Source: Gemmata massiliana
GTDB lineage: Bacteria > Planctomycetota > Planctomycetia > Gemmatales > Gemmataceae
Direction: 5' to 3'
Assembly (NCBI GenBank): GCA_000531095.1
Contig: HG799463.1
Span: forward strand, 948,670-1,012,669
DNA length: 64,000 nucleotides
Of this stretch, positions 8,047 to 17,184 are shown piece after piece (within the stretch, counting starts at the first letter, position 1; each line of letters starts with the position of its first letter). Below the pieces are notes generated by a model. The model saw only the letters and a list, made by a program, of their open reading frames with translations, ran no database searches and had not been told where the DNA came from. Made by a program: the position numbers and the translations under genes.

Positions 8047-10290
8047 TTACGCGGGAAGCTGTTTCACGTAGTTGTAACCGTAGGAATACACGTCCTGCTT
8101 GATGCCGTTCACCACGGCTCCGACCAGTTGGATATTCAACTGCGTCAGTTTCTCCGATGCGGTAACGACCTTCGGCAGTTGGCTTACATCCTGCATGATC
8201 GAAAATACAACACCGTCCACGTGTTGCGCGATTAAGAGGGCGTCCGCGACCGGCAGCACCGGGCAGCTATCAACGATCACGAAGTCGAACTGTCCGCGGA
8301 GCCGGTTGAACAACGTTTTGAGCGGGTTCCCTTGCGCGAGCGCGGCGATGGTTGCGTTCGAGCAGTGGCCGGCGGGGATGACCCACAGGTTCGGGACCGC
8401 GGTAGCCTGCACCGCGTCGCTCACGTCCACTTCCTGACGCAACACTTCAGACACGCCCGGCGCGAGGGGAAGCTCGAACAGCTTCATGATCGACGGGTTC
8501 CGCAAGTCGCAGTCCACGATCAGGGTGCGCATCCCGGCGGTCGCCATACTGGTTGCCAGTTGGCTCGCCAGCGAGGTCTTGCCCTCGCCTTGCGTGGCAC
8601 TAGTCACCATCACCACTTGCATCGCCTGGGCCTTCGCGGTGTGGAGCAGCATCGTGCGCGTCGAGTTGATGGACTCGTTGAGTACGAAGCGCCAGTTCGC
8701 GCCGCCGGCCTCGGTCGCGGCCTGGAGGCTCGCGCGGTTCGGGAACGCGGGCACGGTCCCGATGACCCGCATCCCGAGTTCGTTCACCACCTGGTCGACG
8801 CCGTCGACACGGCGCGAGCGCCATTCGAGGAACGAGACGAGCAGGATCACGCCGAAGAAGGACACGGCTCCGCCGGCCGAGGACAGCACGATCTTCTTGT
8901 TTTGGTTGTTGTTCGGGATCTTCTCGGCGCCGCCCCGGGCGCTCACGCGCCCGCTCTGCAGGGCCGCGACCTGCAACTGAATGAGCTGCGACTGGATCTT
9001 GTCGTGCATCTCGCGCTGCGGCTGAAGGTTTTTGCGGTCCTCGTCGATGCTCAGCCCGCCCGCGGCGGTGGTCGCGATCACCCGTTGCAGCCCGTCGCGC
9101 TCGAGCCGGTGCTTTTCGCGCACCCCCTTCTTGACCTCGATCGTGTAGGCCAGTTCCTCGGCGCGTTTTTTCTTATTCGCGGTGTCGATCGCCCGGGCGA
9201 CCTCGAGGGCCTCGGTCGCGGCCAGTTTTTCGGCGCCCTTGACCTCGGCTTCGAGTTTCTTCACCTCGGCCCGCAGGGTCGCGATCCCGTCGTCGAGGTC
9301 CGGGTTGGTGGCCTTCGTTGCCTCTTTGTCCGCGTACTCCTTGCGGGCGGTGTAGGCGCTCTTCGCCGCCTTGACCCGCACGTCCGCGGCCACGAGTTGG
9401 GTGACGATGGCCGGGTCCGGTGGGGTCTTCGGATCCTTGTCTTCTAACTGTTTTTGCACCACCTTGAGTTCGGCCTCGGCCTTCTCGATCTCGCGCCCGG
9501 CCCCCACGAACAGCGCGTCGGCTTCGACGTGCTGCTTTTGGAGCAGCGCGAGGGCGTTGCTGGTGGCCTCCGCGCCCGTGGTACCGTTGGTCCGGCCGGC
9601 CAGTTCGAGCTTACTTTTTTGGTCGCTGAGCTTCTTTTCGATGCTCGTGAGCGTGGCCTGGAGAGCGGCGCTCTGGTCGTCGCGCTGTTTGCGGTCGAGG
9701 ACGGTGGCGTCGTCCACGTACCGCCGGACGACGTGGTCGAGGATCACCTTCATGTCCTCGATGTTGTTGCCGGTGAGCGTGACTTCGAGGATCTCCGGAG
9801 CCGCGACCGCGACCCGGATCGTGTCCTCGAGCATCGCGACCGGGTCCTCGGACTGCTTGACGGTGTCGAGGCTCGATACGGCCGGGTCCGCGAGGGCGCG
9901 GGTGAACACGTCGCGCGACTTCAGCAGGAACATCTGGTGGCGGCGGTACGCCTCGAAGTCCTCCTGGGTCTTGTTGACGAACTCGACCTGCTTGGGTTGT
10001 AGCTGCACGAGCGCCCGGACCTGGTGCTTGCCCGTGGGCAGTGCGAGCCAGATCCCGACCGCGACCGCGACCGCGACCAGACCGCCGATAAACGTGCCCA
10101 GCACCCACCGCCGTCGGAATGCGTTCAGCAACCCAAGTGGGGTGGGAGTGGCCGCCACCGCCGGTCCCGGGATGTTGGGCTGGTTCGTGTAGTTAAACGG
10201 CGAAAGCGCGACCGGGACCGGCCCCCCGCTCTGCGGGACCTGGTACGGCGGCTGCATCATGGGTGGGTCACCGGCGATCGGACGGGCCAT
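8047..10290 (-). CDS. Polysaccharide co-polymerase / tyrosine autokinase (Wzc-like BY-kinase)
   Basis: A protein of 747 residues starting MARPIAGDPP. A proline-rich N-terminal tail leads into membrane span 1 (about 60-85). A long extracytoplasmic alpha-helical, Lys/Glu/Ala-rich coiled coil follows (about 170-470), then span 2 (about 500-520) and a C-terminal cytoplasmic BY-kinase domain. That domain has Walker A SATQGEGKTS, Walker A' LIVDCDLRNP, Walker B FVIVDSCP and a short C-terminal tyrosine cluster (YSYGYNY). Such proteins set polysaccharide chain length and drive export through cycles of autophosphorylation. The frame is open another 324 bases upstream, but composition and motifs favour the internal ATG. 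The divergent Wza-like gene is its expected outer-membrane partner. Confidence 0.92.
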   Translation of the reverse strand: MARPIAGDPPMMQPPYQVPQSGGPVPVALSPFNYTNQPNIPGPAVAATPTPLGLLNAFRRRWVLGTFIGGLVAVAVAVGIWLALPTGKHQVRALVQLQPKQVEFVNKTQEDFEAYRRHQMFLLKSRDVFTRALADPAVSSLDTVKQSEDPVAMLEDTIRVAVAAPEILEVTLTGNNIEDMKVILDHVVRRYVDDATVLDRKQRDDQSAALQATLTSIEKKLSDQKSKLELAGRTNGTTGAEATSNALALLQKQHVEADALFVGAGREIEKAEAELKVVQKQLEDKDPKTPPDPAIVTQLVAADVRVKAAKSAYTARKEYADKEATKATNPDLDDGIATLRAEVKKLEAEVKGAEKLAATEALEVARAIDTANKKKRAEELAYTIEVKKGVREKHRLERDGLQRVIATTAAGGLSIDEDRKNLQPQREMHDKIQSQLIQLQVAALQSGRVSARGGAEKIPNNNQNKKIVLSSAGGAVSFFGVILLVSFLEWRSRRVDGVDQVVNELGMRVIGTVPAFPNRASLQAATEAGGANWRFVLNESINSTRTMLLHTAKAQAMQVVMVTSATQGEGKTSLASQLATSMATAGMRTLIVDCDLRNPSIMKLFELPLAPGVSEVLRQEVDVSDAVQATAVPNLWVIPAGHCSNATIAALAQGNPLKTLFNRLRGQFDFVIVDSCPVLPVADALLIAQHVDGVVFSIMQDVSQLPKVVTASEKLTQLNIQLVGAVVNGIKQDVYSYGYNYVKQLPA

Positions 10291-10910
10291 TATGTGGGGT
10301 CTCCGGCGCGGAAGCTCGGAGCGGGGTGCGTGCGCACGTCCCGCGTGCGGACAGGCTCGGGCCGAACCCGGAGCCGGGACCGGGGCTGGTTTATCCGGGG
10401 CGACCGATTCGACCCGCAAATTCAACCCCGTTAAAACCTTAGCACGCTGCGCGCCGGATGTTCCGGTGGCCGCGATGCTTCTCGCTGAGCGATCGCAAAC
10501 AACTACCGTCGTTGGAGTTCCGGCAGCGGTTTTGCCGCGGTGCCGGGGCGCGGTTGCGGTTCCGCGGTTCGCGCCGGAATGGTGCCGCGTAGGTATTACC
10601 GACGTCCGCGCCATTTTCGCCGGAGTTTACGACACTTTCGTTTGGTCCGTCACAGTGTAATCTCTGCAACCCAGGATAGGAAAGAGCACCTGTCAAGGCA
10701 GTCGGGAAGATTTGGCCCCGGCGCGGAAGGATTAAAGGTGGGGTTAGGATGGGTAGGTCCGGAAAGGGCGGATGGGAGGGAATGTTTTTATTGGACCGGG
10801 AAATGGGGGACGCCGATTAGACAGGCGAGCGTGGCGGACCGGGGAACCGGAGCGGTCCCGGTCGTCCGCACTGTTTGCGTAGTCCCAAGGATCGGGATAA
10901 GGAGAGTATC
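10291..10910. other. Divergent intergenic region of the exopolysaccharide locus
   Basis: These 620 bases separate the minus-strand autokinase operon from the plus-strand Wza-like gene and must hold both promoters. No convincing -35/-10 pair, operator or riboswitch can be recognised. The only clear signal is the AAGGAGAG ribosome binding site just before 10911. Confidence 0.5.
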
Positions 10911-12011
10911 ATGGCGCCCCGGCGCTTCTGGAAAGTGTGGGTGGCGTTGGCCGCGGTCGCCGGTTCGTTCGGCGGCTCCGGGTGTCGGTCGGCCCACGAT
11001 TTGAAAGCGGAACGCGACTGCTGCAAGCCGCCGCAGTTTAACTGCTGCACCATCCCCGACGTCCCGGTTCCCAAGGAACTGAACAAGGTCAGCCTCCCGG
11101 CATACATCGTGGAGACGCCGGACGTCCTTCAGATCGAAGCGATCCGGGTGATCCCGTTGCCGCCGTTCCGGTTGGAGCCGCTCGACGTACTCTACCTGAG
11201 CGCGGAGAACGACTTCGACCAGAACAAGCTCACCGGGCTGTACCCGGTGGACCCGGACGGCACCATCAACCTGGGGCCGCGCTACGGCGGGGCGCTCCGG
11301 GTCGCGGACATGACCGTCGAAGAGGCTCAAAAGGCCATCGAAGATAAGGCGCGGATCAAGGCGAAGAACGTCAGCGTGACCGTGTCGCTGGCGCAGTCGC
11401 ACGGCGTCCAACAGATCAGCGGGCAGCACATCGTCCGGCCCGACGGCACGGTGGGGCTGGGGTCCTACGGGAGCGTGTACGTCGCGGGCCTGAGCCTCGC
11501 GCAAGTGAAGCAAGCGATCGAGGCGCACCTCTCGAAGTACCTCGTGCGCCCCGAAGTGTCCGTGGACGTGTACTCGTACAACAGCAAGTTCTACTACGTC
11601 ATCACCGACTTCGCGGGCAACGGCGAACAGGTGACGCGCCTGCCGCACACGGGCAACGAGACCGTGCTCGACGCGGTGTCGCTCATCGGCGGGCTGTCGG
11701 CGGTGTCGAGCAAGAAGATCTGGGTGGCGCGCCCGGCCCCGACCGAAGCCGGTAACGACCAGATCCTGCCCGTGGACTGGTGCGGGATCACCCGTAAGGG
11801 GCAGGTGAAGACGAACTACCAGATCATGCCGGCCGACCGGATCTACATCCTGTCGCAGCCGCTGAGCAAGTTCGACACGTACTTCGCCCGCGTCCTGTCG
11901 CCGGTCCAGCGCACGCTCGGTGTGGCGCTGCTCGCCGGGAGCGTGAACAACCAGTTCCGCAACAACGGGAACAACGGGAACGTCGGGATCGTGGCCCCGA
12001 TCATCCCTTAA
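10911..12011 (+). CDS. Polysaccharide biosynthesis/export lipoprotein (Wza-like, SLBB)
   Basis: A protein of 366 residues starting MAPRRFWKVW, chosen because AAGGAGAG precedes this ATG. A lipoprotein signal peptide ends in GSGC (Cys near residue 26). A polysaccharide export domain follows, with LDVLYLSAEND, YPVDPDGTINLG and VRPDGTVGLGSYG, then an SLBB-like segment around YYVITDFAGNGEQVTRLP. It is expected to form or line the outer-membrane channel for the polymer. Its divergent neighbour is the BY-kinase partner. A run of Asn/Gly residues (NNGNNGNVG) marks the C-terminus. A 38-bp-arm hairpin lies directly downstream. Confidence 0.9.
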   Translation: MAPRRFWKVWVALAAVAGSFGGSGCRSAHDLKAERDCCKPPQFNCCTIPDVPVPKELNKVSLPAYIVETPDVLQIEAIRVIPLPPFRLEPLDVLYLSAENDFDQNKLTGLYPVDPDGTINLGPRYGGALRVADMTVEEAQKAIEDKARIKAKNVSVTVSLAQSHGVQQISGQHIVRPDGTVGLGSYGSVYVAGLSLAQVKQAIEAHLSKYLVRPEVSVDVYSYNSKFYYVITDFAGNGEQVTRLPHTGNETVLDAVSLIGGLSAVSSKKIWVARPAPTEAGNDQILPVDWCGITRKGQVKTNYQIMPADRIYILSQPLSKFDTYFARVLSPVQRTLGVALLAGSVNNQFRNNGNNGNVGIVAPIIP

Positions 12012-12030
12012 AACGGGACCGTCTGAATCG

Positions 12031-12114
12031 AAGGTTGTAGGGTCGAAAGTCACAACGTCGGAGACCGCGCTCGATTGCGGTCTCCGACGTTGTGACTTTC
12101 GACCCTACGACCTT
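12031..12114. repeat. Long palindromic hairpin downstream of the Wza-like gene
   Basis: The arms 12031-12068 and 12077-12114 are 38 bp long with one mismatch (G:U in RNA) and an 8-base loop. It begins 20 bases after the stop codon. It may terminate transcription or protect mRNA, but its length and perfection exceed an ordinary intrinsic terminator and there is no U-tract. Confidence 0.85.
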
Positions 12115-12324
12115 TGTCATTTGTCATTGGTGGCTCGAATTGAGGAATCGGCACGTCCGGCCGGTTCTTCTGGTCGTGCCGCCGGTCACCGTGCGGAACA
12201 TGGACATCGGTGGTGCGGCGCCTGCTTCGGCGCGTTCCGCGGCGCCGATGTCGTTTGCGGCAGCCGGAAGTGGGTCGTGCTAAACTGAACGGCCTCGCGC
12301 ACCCTCTTCTGAAGGAGTCCCAGT

Positions 12325-12873
12325 ATGTCGTTCCGAGTGTCCGCGATCATCGCCGCTGTCATCGTTTTGGAGTTCGCGACGCTCAACCCAGCGGGGGCAC
12401 AACCGCAGGCCCCCGTCCGCCCGCGGAACACGCAGTTTCAGAGCGTCTTCGGCGGCGGGCGCCCGATCGTGGCCAATCCCGCTCAGGGGTTCCTGGGGCA
12501 GAACCAACCGGTCGTGAACCCGAACGGTCCGCAAGTGCCCGGGTTCGCGTACCCGGGTCAGGTTTTGTACCCCCAGGGTCTCAACGGCCCGACCGCCGTC
12601 GACCCACAAATGCGACCCACGGGCGTCGTCGGCTCGTTCAACAACCTCGGGCACTGGTACGGCGGGAACACGGGGAGCTACGGCCACTGGTACCCGAACG
12701 GGATCGCGAACGGGCGCGGGGTGTTGGGCTACGGCGGCGGGAACGGCACCTTTGGTCCCGGCGGGAGCGTCGGCCCGACGGTGGGCAACTCGGCCCGATC
12801 GGGCGGCTTGCTGAATTCCGTGGGTGGAACTGCACTTGGCGTGGGGGCCGCGGTCGGCTCGTTCCGTCGGTGA
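12325..12873 (+). CDS. Small secreted Gly/Pro/Asn-rich protein of unknown function
   Basis: A protein of 182 residues with a clear Sec signal peptide (positively charged start, hydrophobic core, cleavage near AGAQPQ). The mature part is rich in Gly, Pro and Asn, with paired aromatic motifs LGHWYGGNTGSYGHWYPNG (about 110-128) and a glycine-rich tail. AAGGAGTCC lies upstream of the ATG. No known domain is recognised. Its low-complexity, cysteine-free composition suggests a structural exported or surface-associated protein. It lies between polysaccharide genes. Confidence 0.75.
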   Translation: MSFRVSAIIAAVIVLEFATLNPAGAQPQAPVRPRNTQFQSVFGGGRPIVANPAQGFLGQNQPVVNPNGPQVPGFAYPGQVLYPQGLNGPTAVDPQMRPTGVVGSFNNLGHWYGGNTGSYGHWYPNGIANGRGVLGYGGGNGTFGPGGSVGPTVGNSARSGGLLNSVGGTALGVGAAVGSFRR

Positions 12874-12933
12874 ATTGAAGACCCGAGTTGCGCTGCTTCG
12901 GGCACGTAACGAACCGCGCCGTGAGGACGTGTG

Positions 12934-13039
12934 TTTACGAGCCGCGACCGCAAGGGAGCGGGGAAGCTCCCAGGGTTCTCGGAATCGTGCCCGCTACTGG
13001 ATGCCGTTGCACCGCTCCCTTGCGGTCGCGGCTCGTAAA
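12934..13039. repeat. Inverted repeat, CCGCAAGG family
   Basis: Perfect 28-bp arms at 12934-12961 and 13012-13039 flank a 50-bp spacer. The arm core GACCGCAAGGGAGCGG shares the CCGCAAGG motif with palindromes near 22914-23008 and 43886-43960. It lies between two small secreted-protein genes. Confidence 0.85.
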
Positions 13040-13088
13040 ATGGTTCGTTTGAACGAATTCTGCTCTCAACCGTGAAAGGAGTCTCGGT

Positions 13089-13628
13089 ATGAGTATTTGC
13101 TCGTGTTTCGCCCGGCTCGCGACGAAGGTCGCGGCCGTGGGGGTAGTGGCGTGGGCCGGTTCGTCCGCACGCGCCGCGGACGTCACGCCGCCGGTCCCGG
13201 TGGCGGTCGGCGCGCCGGTCACTCTCGGTGCGCCCGGCTGTGAAACCTGTCAGCACGGCACCCCGAAGGGGAGCTGCACCACGTGCGGGAAGTCGATCCT
13301 CTTCCCGAACAAGAACAAGAAGCCGTACCCGGTCACCCTGGCCCCCGGCGCGTGCTTCGGGTACTTCCAAACGCAATGGCGGAAGTGGGACGAAGTGTGC
13401 CCGTACCCGTACCAGGGGCAGAACGCGAGCGACGCCCCCAAGCCGCCCGTCATGACGCCCCCGCGCCCGGGCGAAGAACTGAACCCGCCGCGCCCGGTCG
13501 AGCCGAAGGGGACGAACCCGAAGGGGACGAACCCGAAGGGGAGCGACGCCGAGCCGAAGACGGACACCAAGAAGCCCGGCGACCTGCCGCCGATCCCGCC
13601 GGTTCCGGGCAGCAAGTTTAATCCGTGA
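13089..13628 (+). CDS. Small secreted cysteine-containing protein of unknown function
   Basis: A protein of 179 residues. A signal peptide (cleavage near SARAAD) is followed by a segment with two Cys-x2-Cys pairs (CETCQ and CTTCG) that could bind metal or form disulfides. Next comes a conserved-looking aromatic block (CFGYFQTQWRKWDEVCPYPY), and then a Pro/Lys-rich tail with the tandem repeat KGTNP. The aromatic FQTQWR-W pattern recurs in planctomycete exported proteins of unknown role, from memory. The start is supported by AAAGGAGTC upstream. Function is unknown. Confidence 0.75.
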   Translation: MSICSCFARLATKVAAVGVVAWAGSSARAADVTPPVPVAVGAPVTLGAPGCETCQHGTPKGSCTTCGKSILFPNKNKKPYPVTLAPGACFGYFQTQWRKWDEVCPYPYQGQNASDAPKPPVMTPPRPGEELNPPRPVEPKGTNPKGTNPKGSDAEPKTDTKKPGDLPPIPPVPGSKFNP

Positions 13629-13745
13629 TCGTATGCTAAGCCGAGGACCGAGGACCGTCGCCCGCACCCGACCGCGACCCGGTCGGGTTGCTGTGTTTGT
13701 GGGGCTCCCGGTTTCACGTTCCACCTCTTCCACGGGGAATTTGCG

Positions 13746-14690
13746 ATGGCGGGAAAGTGTCTGGTGACCGGCGGGGCGGGGTTCATCGGCTCGCACTTGG
13801 TGGAAGCACTCACCGCAGCGGGTTACACCGTGCGCGTGCTCGACGACCTTTCGACCGGGCTCCCGAGTAACCTCGAGCACATCTCGCCCGCCCCGGAACT
13901 GATCCGCGGGTGCGTAACCGATGCCGGGGTGGTCGAGCGCGCGGTATCGGGGTGCGACGTCGTGTTCCACCTCGCGGCCCTGGCGTCGGTCGCGAAAAGC
14001 GTCGAAGACCCGCTCGCGTCGCACGCGGCCTGTGCAACGGGGGCGCTGAACGTGTTCCACCAGGCGCGCAAGGCCGGCGTTCGGCGCATCGTGTATGCGG
14101 GGAGTGCGAGCGCCTACGGGAACGCCTCCGACGAGGCCGGTCAGGACGAGAACACGCCGCTCATGGCGCTCTCGCCCTACGCCGCGGCGAAGCTCGCCGG
14201 GGAGTTGTACGCGGAATCGTTCGCGCACTCTTACGGCATCGAAACGGTGCGGCTCCGGTTCTTCAACGTGTTCGGCCCGCGCCAGCGCGCGGACAGCCCG
14301 TACTCGGGCGTGATCGCGATCTTCGCGGCACTGCTCGCCGCGGGGCGCACCCCGACCATTCACGGCGACGGGCTCCAGTCGCGCGACTTCGTGTACGTCT
14401 CGGACGTCGCGAAGGCGCTGATGCTCGCGGCCGAAACGCCGGGCGTGAGCGGGCGCGTTTACAACGTGGGCACCGGCGGGAGCGTGAACCTGCTGATGCT
14501 GATCGCGGAGCTGAACAAGATCCTCGGCACGACCGCGGTCCCGACCCACAGTGATTCTCGCATCGGCGACGTGCGGCACTCGCGCGCGAAGATCGACCGC
14601 ATCCGGGCCGACCTCGGCTACGCGGCCACGGTGCCGTTCGCCGAGGGGCTGCGCCGCACGCTGGAGTGGTCCCAGTCCCAGGCGAACTAA
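13746..14690 (+). CDS. NAD-dependent epimerase/dehydratase (extended SDR, UDP-glucose 4-epimerase type)
   Basis: A protein of 314 residues with the N-terminal dinucleotide motif GGAGFIGSH (about 8-16), HLAALASV, catalytic SASAYG and YAAAK (Tyr-x3-Lys near residue 140-144), and the substrate-site motif RFFNVFGPRQ. These fit extended short-chain dehydrogenases that interconvert nucleotide sugars, for example UDP-glucose and UDP-galactose. Its place near the polysaccharide genes suggests it supplies sugar donors. The exact substrate cannot be assigned. Confidence 0.88.
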   Translation: MAGKCLVTGGAGFIGSHLVEALTAAGYTVRVLDDLSTGLPSNLEHISPAPELIRGCVTDAGVVERAVSGCDVVFHLAALASVAKSVEDPLASHAACATGALNVFHQARKAGVRRIVYAGSASAYGNASDEAGQDENTPLMALSPYAAAKLAGELYAESFAHSYGIETVRLRFFNVFGPRQRADSPYSGVIAIFAALLAAGRTPTIHGDGLQSRDFVYVSDVAKALMLAAETPGVSGRVYNVGTGGSVNLLMLIAELNKILGTTAVPTHSDSRIGDVRHSRAKIDRIRADLGYAATVPFAEGLRRTLEWSQSQAN

Positions 14691-14712
14691 CCCCGACTTC
14701 TTCACCGGGCTC

Positions 14713-14856
14713 CCGCCCTGTGCTACGTCAGACGGCCCCTCCGGGGCGAAAACCCGAACCCTCGGTCACCCGGTCACCTTCATCTCATCTGCAATGTGGC
14801 GGTGAAGGCCAGTGCCTTTCCGCCCCGGAGGGGCCGGTGTTCGTAGCACAGGGCGG
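14713..14856. repeat. Two-part inverted repeat downstream of the epimerase
   Basis: Left segments 14713-14727 and 14733-14748 pair with right segments 14842-14856 and 14821-14836. This forms nested stems around a 72-base loop, with short unpaired bases between segments. The outer stem contains GCCCTGTGCTACG and the inner stem contains GGCCCCTCCGGGGC, itself partly palindromic. Confidence 0.75.
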
Positions 14857-14952
14857 AAGCCCTGTGTGCTTGACGGCCGCGCACAAAAGGCGATGATAAG
14901 CACCTCGATTCGAGTTGGTCCCGCCTTCATCCTGACACGCCGTTCCCACACC

Positions 14953-16227
14953 ATGAACTCACACGAACACTCACGCCGTTCGTTCGTTAAGCACTCTGTT
15001 GCGCTGGTAGGTTCCGCGCCCCTCATGGGCGGCACCCTTCGCGCGGAAGCGGACAAAGCCGACAAGCCGCTCCTTGCTTATGTGGGGACGTTCAGTTCTC
15101 CGCTGCGCGACGTGTTGCCGACTCAGGTGGATCTGCCGCCCGGGAACGGGCGCGGCATTCACATTTTCAAAGTGGACCGCACCACCGGGGCGCTAACGGC
15201 AACCGGCATTCACGAGATGGGCACGAGCCCGAGTTGCCTAGCCGTCAACGCGGCCGGAACGCGGCTGTATTCGGCCAACGAAACCGACCGCGTGGGCAAG
15301 GACAAGGTGGGCACGGTCAGCGCGTTCGCGATCGACCGGGCGGACGGCAAGCTGAAGTTGCTCAACACGGTGAACTCGGGCGGCGCCGGCCCCACCTACG
15401 TGAGCATCCACCCGTCCGGGAAGTTTGTGCTGGTGGCCAACTACTTCGGCGGGTCCGTTGCCGTACTGCCGATCCTCGAAGACGGTCGGTTGGGCGACGC
15501 CACCGACACCAAAATCGACGCCGGGAAGGTTGGCCCCACCAAGGCAACCCATGCCCCGCCCGGGAGTTTCGCTTTTAGTGGCCACGACCGGACCCACGCG
15601 CACATGATCGAAGCCGATCCGAGCGGGCGCTTTGTGCTGCACGTGGACCTGGGCTTGGACAAGATCTTCGTCTGGAAGTTTGACGAGAAGAAGGGCACGC
15701 TGACACCGAACGAACCGCCCGCGGTTTCGCTACCGCCCGGCGACGGCCCGCGGCACTTTCACTTCCACCCCAACGGCAAGTGGTTCTACTCCATTCAGGA
15801 GGAAGGCTCCACGGTCGTGCTGTTCGACTACGACGGCACGACCGGCACGCTGACCTCCCGGCAGACGATCTCCACGCTGCCGCCCAAGTTCGCGGGCAGT
15901 AACTTCTGCTCCGAGATCCTCGTTTCCACCGACGGTCGATTCGTCTACGCGGGCAACCGGTTGCACGACAGCATTGGGATCTTTGCCATCGGTGAGAAGG
16001 GAACGCTGACCCACGTTGCCGACGAATGGACCCGTGGGAACTACCCGCGCAGCTTCAGTTTCGATCCAACTGGCCAGTTTCTGTACTGTTGCAACCAGCG
16101 CGCGGACAACGTCACCGTGTTCCGCGTGGACCGCAAGACCGGCGGACTCACTTTTACGGGGCACTACACGCCCGTTGGTAACCCGTCGATTGTCGTGTTC
16201 CTCGATTTGGCGAAACCGGGTGAGTGA
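14953..16227 (+). CDS. Lactonase-family seven-bladed beta-propeller protein (6-phosphogluconolactonase-like)
   Basis: A protein of 424 residues starting MNSHEHSRRSFVKHS, a twin-arginine export signal (RRSFVK). The mature part has repeated propeller strands: YVGTFSS, GIHIFKVDRTTGALT, SPSCLAVNAAGTRLYSAN, GPTYVSIHPSGKFVLVANY, GDGPRHFHFHPNGKWFY and NYPRSFSFDPTGQFLYCCNQ. This is the Pgl/3-carboxymuconate cyclase fold. Such proteins may hydrolyse sugar lactones, but the export signal argues against a role in the cytoplasmic pentose phosphate pathway. An upstream in-frame start at 14812 lies within the repeat and is rejected. Confidence 0.85.
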   Translation: MNSHEHSRRSFVKHSVALVGSAPLMGGTLRAEADKADKPLLAYVGTFSSPLRDVLPTQVDLPPGNGRGIHIFKVDRTTGALTATGIHEMGTSPSCLAVNAAGTRLYSANETDRVGKDKVGTVSAFAIDRADGKLKLLNTVNSGGAGPTYVSIHPSGKFVLVANYFGGSVAVLPILEDGRLGDATDTKIDAGKVGPTKATHAPPGSFAFSGHDRTHAHMIEADPSGRFVLHVDLGLDKIFVWKFDEKKGTLTPNEPPAVSLPPGDGPRHFHFHPNGKWFYSIQEEGSTVVLFDYDGTTGTLTSRQTISTLPPKFAGSNFCSEILVSTDGRFVYAGNRLHDSIGIFAIGEKGTLTHVADEWTRGNYPRSFSFDPTGQFLYCCNQRADNVTVFRVDRKTGGLTFTGHYTPVGNPSIVVFLDLAKPGE

Positions 16228-16254
16228 CGCGCTCAGAATTGAGGAGTCCGCTTC

Positions 16255-17184
16255 TTATAAGGGAGCGGCTCCAGTGCCTGTGTTCATGACACTTTTGAAG
16301 AACGCCCAGATCATCTCGGTGGCGTTGACGGCGTTCGAGGGCGGTCCGGCCACACGCGGGTTCAGTTGTGCTCCACCCCCGGGCCAGTGGTGGCCGAGGT
16401 CTTCGACCGTGACCGCGTCGAAGACGACCGGTCCGCGGTAGCGATCCACCCTAACTGTCTGATCGTCTTGTTGTAGTACGGGGGCTTCGGCGCACCCGAG
16501 CGCCCGCGCCCAGCGTTCGAGCGTATCTGTAATGGGCGGCCGGCGCACGAGTCGGTTGCGCCACGGCAACCGCACATCGCCCCCGCGGAGTGGGAGCAAC
16601 AAATCACGCGCGCCGACGGTATAGAGTGTGGGGACGGGGCGAGCGGGGCGCGGGTCGCGTAGCCAGCAGTATCCCGCAACAGGGGCGATGGCCGCCACAC
16701 GGTTCGCCGCTTCTGCCGCGAGACGAAATGTCATCCCGGCCCCGTTCGAGAAGCCCGTTACAAAGATGTTGCGCGCGTCAGCGCGGAGACGAATTATCGC
16801 GTCGTCCATGACCGCTGTGAGGAAACGAACATCGTCCGGTAAAGCCGAAGAACGCGGCGCGAAGGGCGAGTCGGAATTAGAAGAAGATTCGGTGCCTGAG
16901 TCTTCGATTGCTCGCGGTTTGTTATTCGCTTCAGAAGCGTCGTTCCAGCGCTGCGGATTCGCAAGAAATGACGGCGGTTTAGTCGGGTCCGGGGGAAGTG
17001 CTTCCGGAACAGCGAGCGCAAAGCCTTCGCGCCGGGCGAGTTCCGACCAACCTGTTTCGCGGTCGGCCCATTCCGCGGTCCCGCCCGTGCCGGTGAGGAA
17101 GATCACGAGCGGCGCGCCCGGAGACACGGGGAATGAGAGCCATTCCCGACGAAAACCAGAGATTTCTGCCCCAATTCGTTCCAC
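16255..17184 (-). CDS. Alpha/beta hydrolase, PHB-depolymerase / feruloyl-esterase-like
   Basis: A protein of 309 residues with a GTG start. Near the N-terminus is an oxyanion-hole-like FLTGTGG, and the nucleophile elbow is GFSNGAG with Ser146. An aspartate-containing strand follows (YTVGARD), and a candidate catalytic His lies in DLGHHWPGG. These match the LpqC/PHB-depolymerase family of serine esterases. A Ser-rich, low-complexity insertion (about 95-113) is unusual. No signal peptide is seen, so it is probably cytoplasmic. It converges on the lactonase gene with a gap of 27 bases. Confidence 0.82.
   Translation of the reverse strand: MERIGAEISGFRREWLSFPVSPGAPLVIFLTGTGGTAEWADRETGWSELARREGFALAVPEALPPDPTKPPSFLANPQRWNDASEANNKPRAIEDSGTESSSNSDSPFAPRSSALPDDVRFLTAVMDDAIIRLRADARNIFVTGFSNGAGMTFRLAAEAANRVAAIAPVAGYCWLRDPRPARPVPTLYTVGARDLLLPLRGGDVRLPWRNRLVRRPPITDTLERWARALGCAEAPVLQQDDQTVRVDRYRGPVVFDAVTVEDLGHHWPGGGAQLNPRVAGPPSNAVNATEMIWAFFKSVMNTGTGAAPL

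Noticed and set aside
12729-14705. 658-residue minus-strand frame across the epimerase
   Set aside because: It runs through two plus-strand genes and a repeat, with no recognisable domain.
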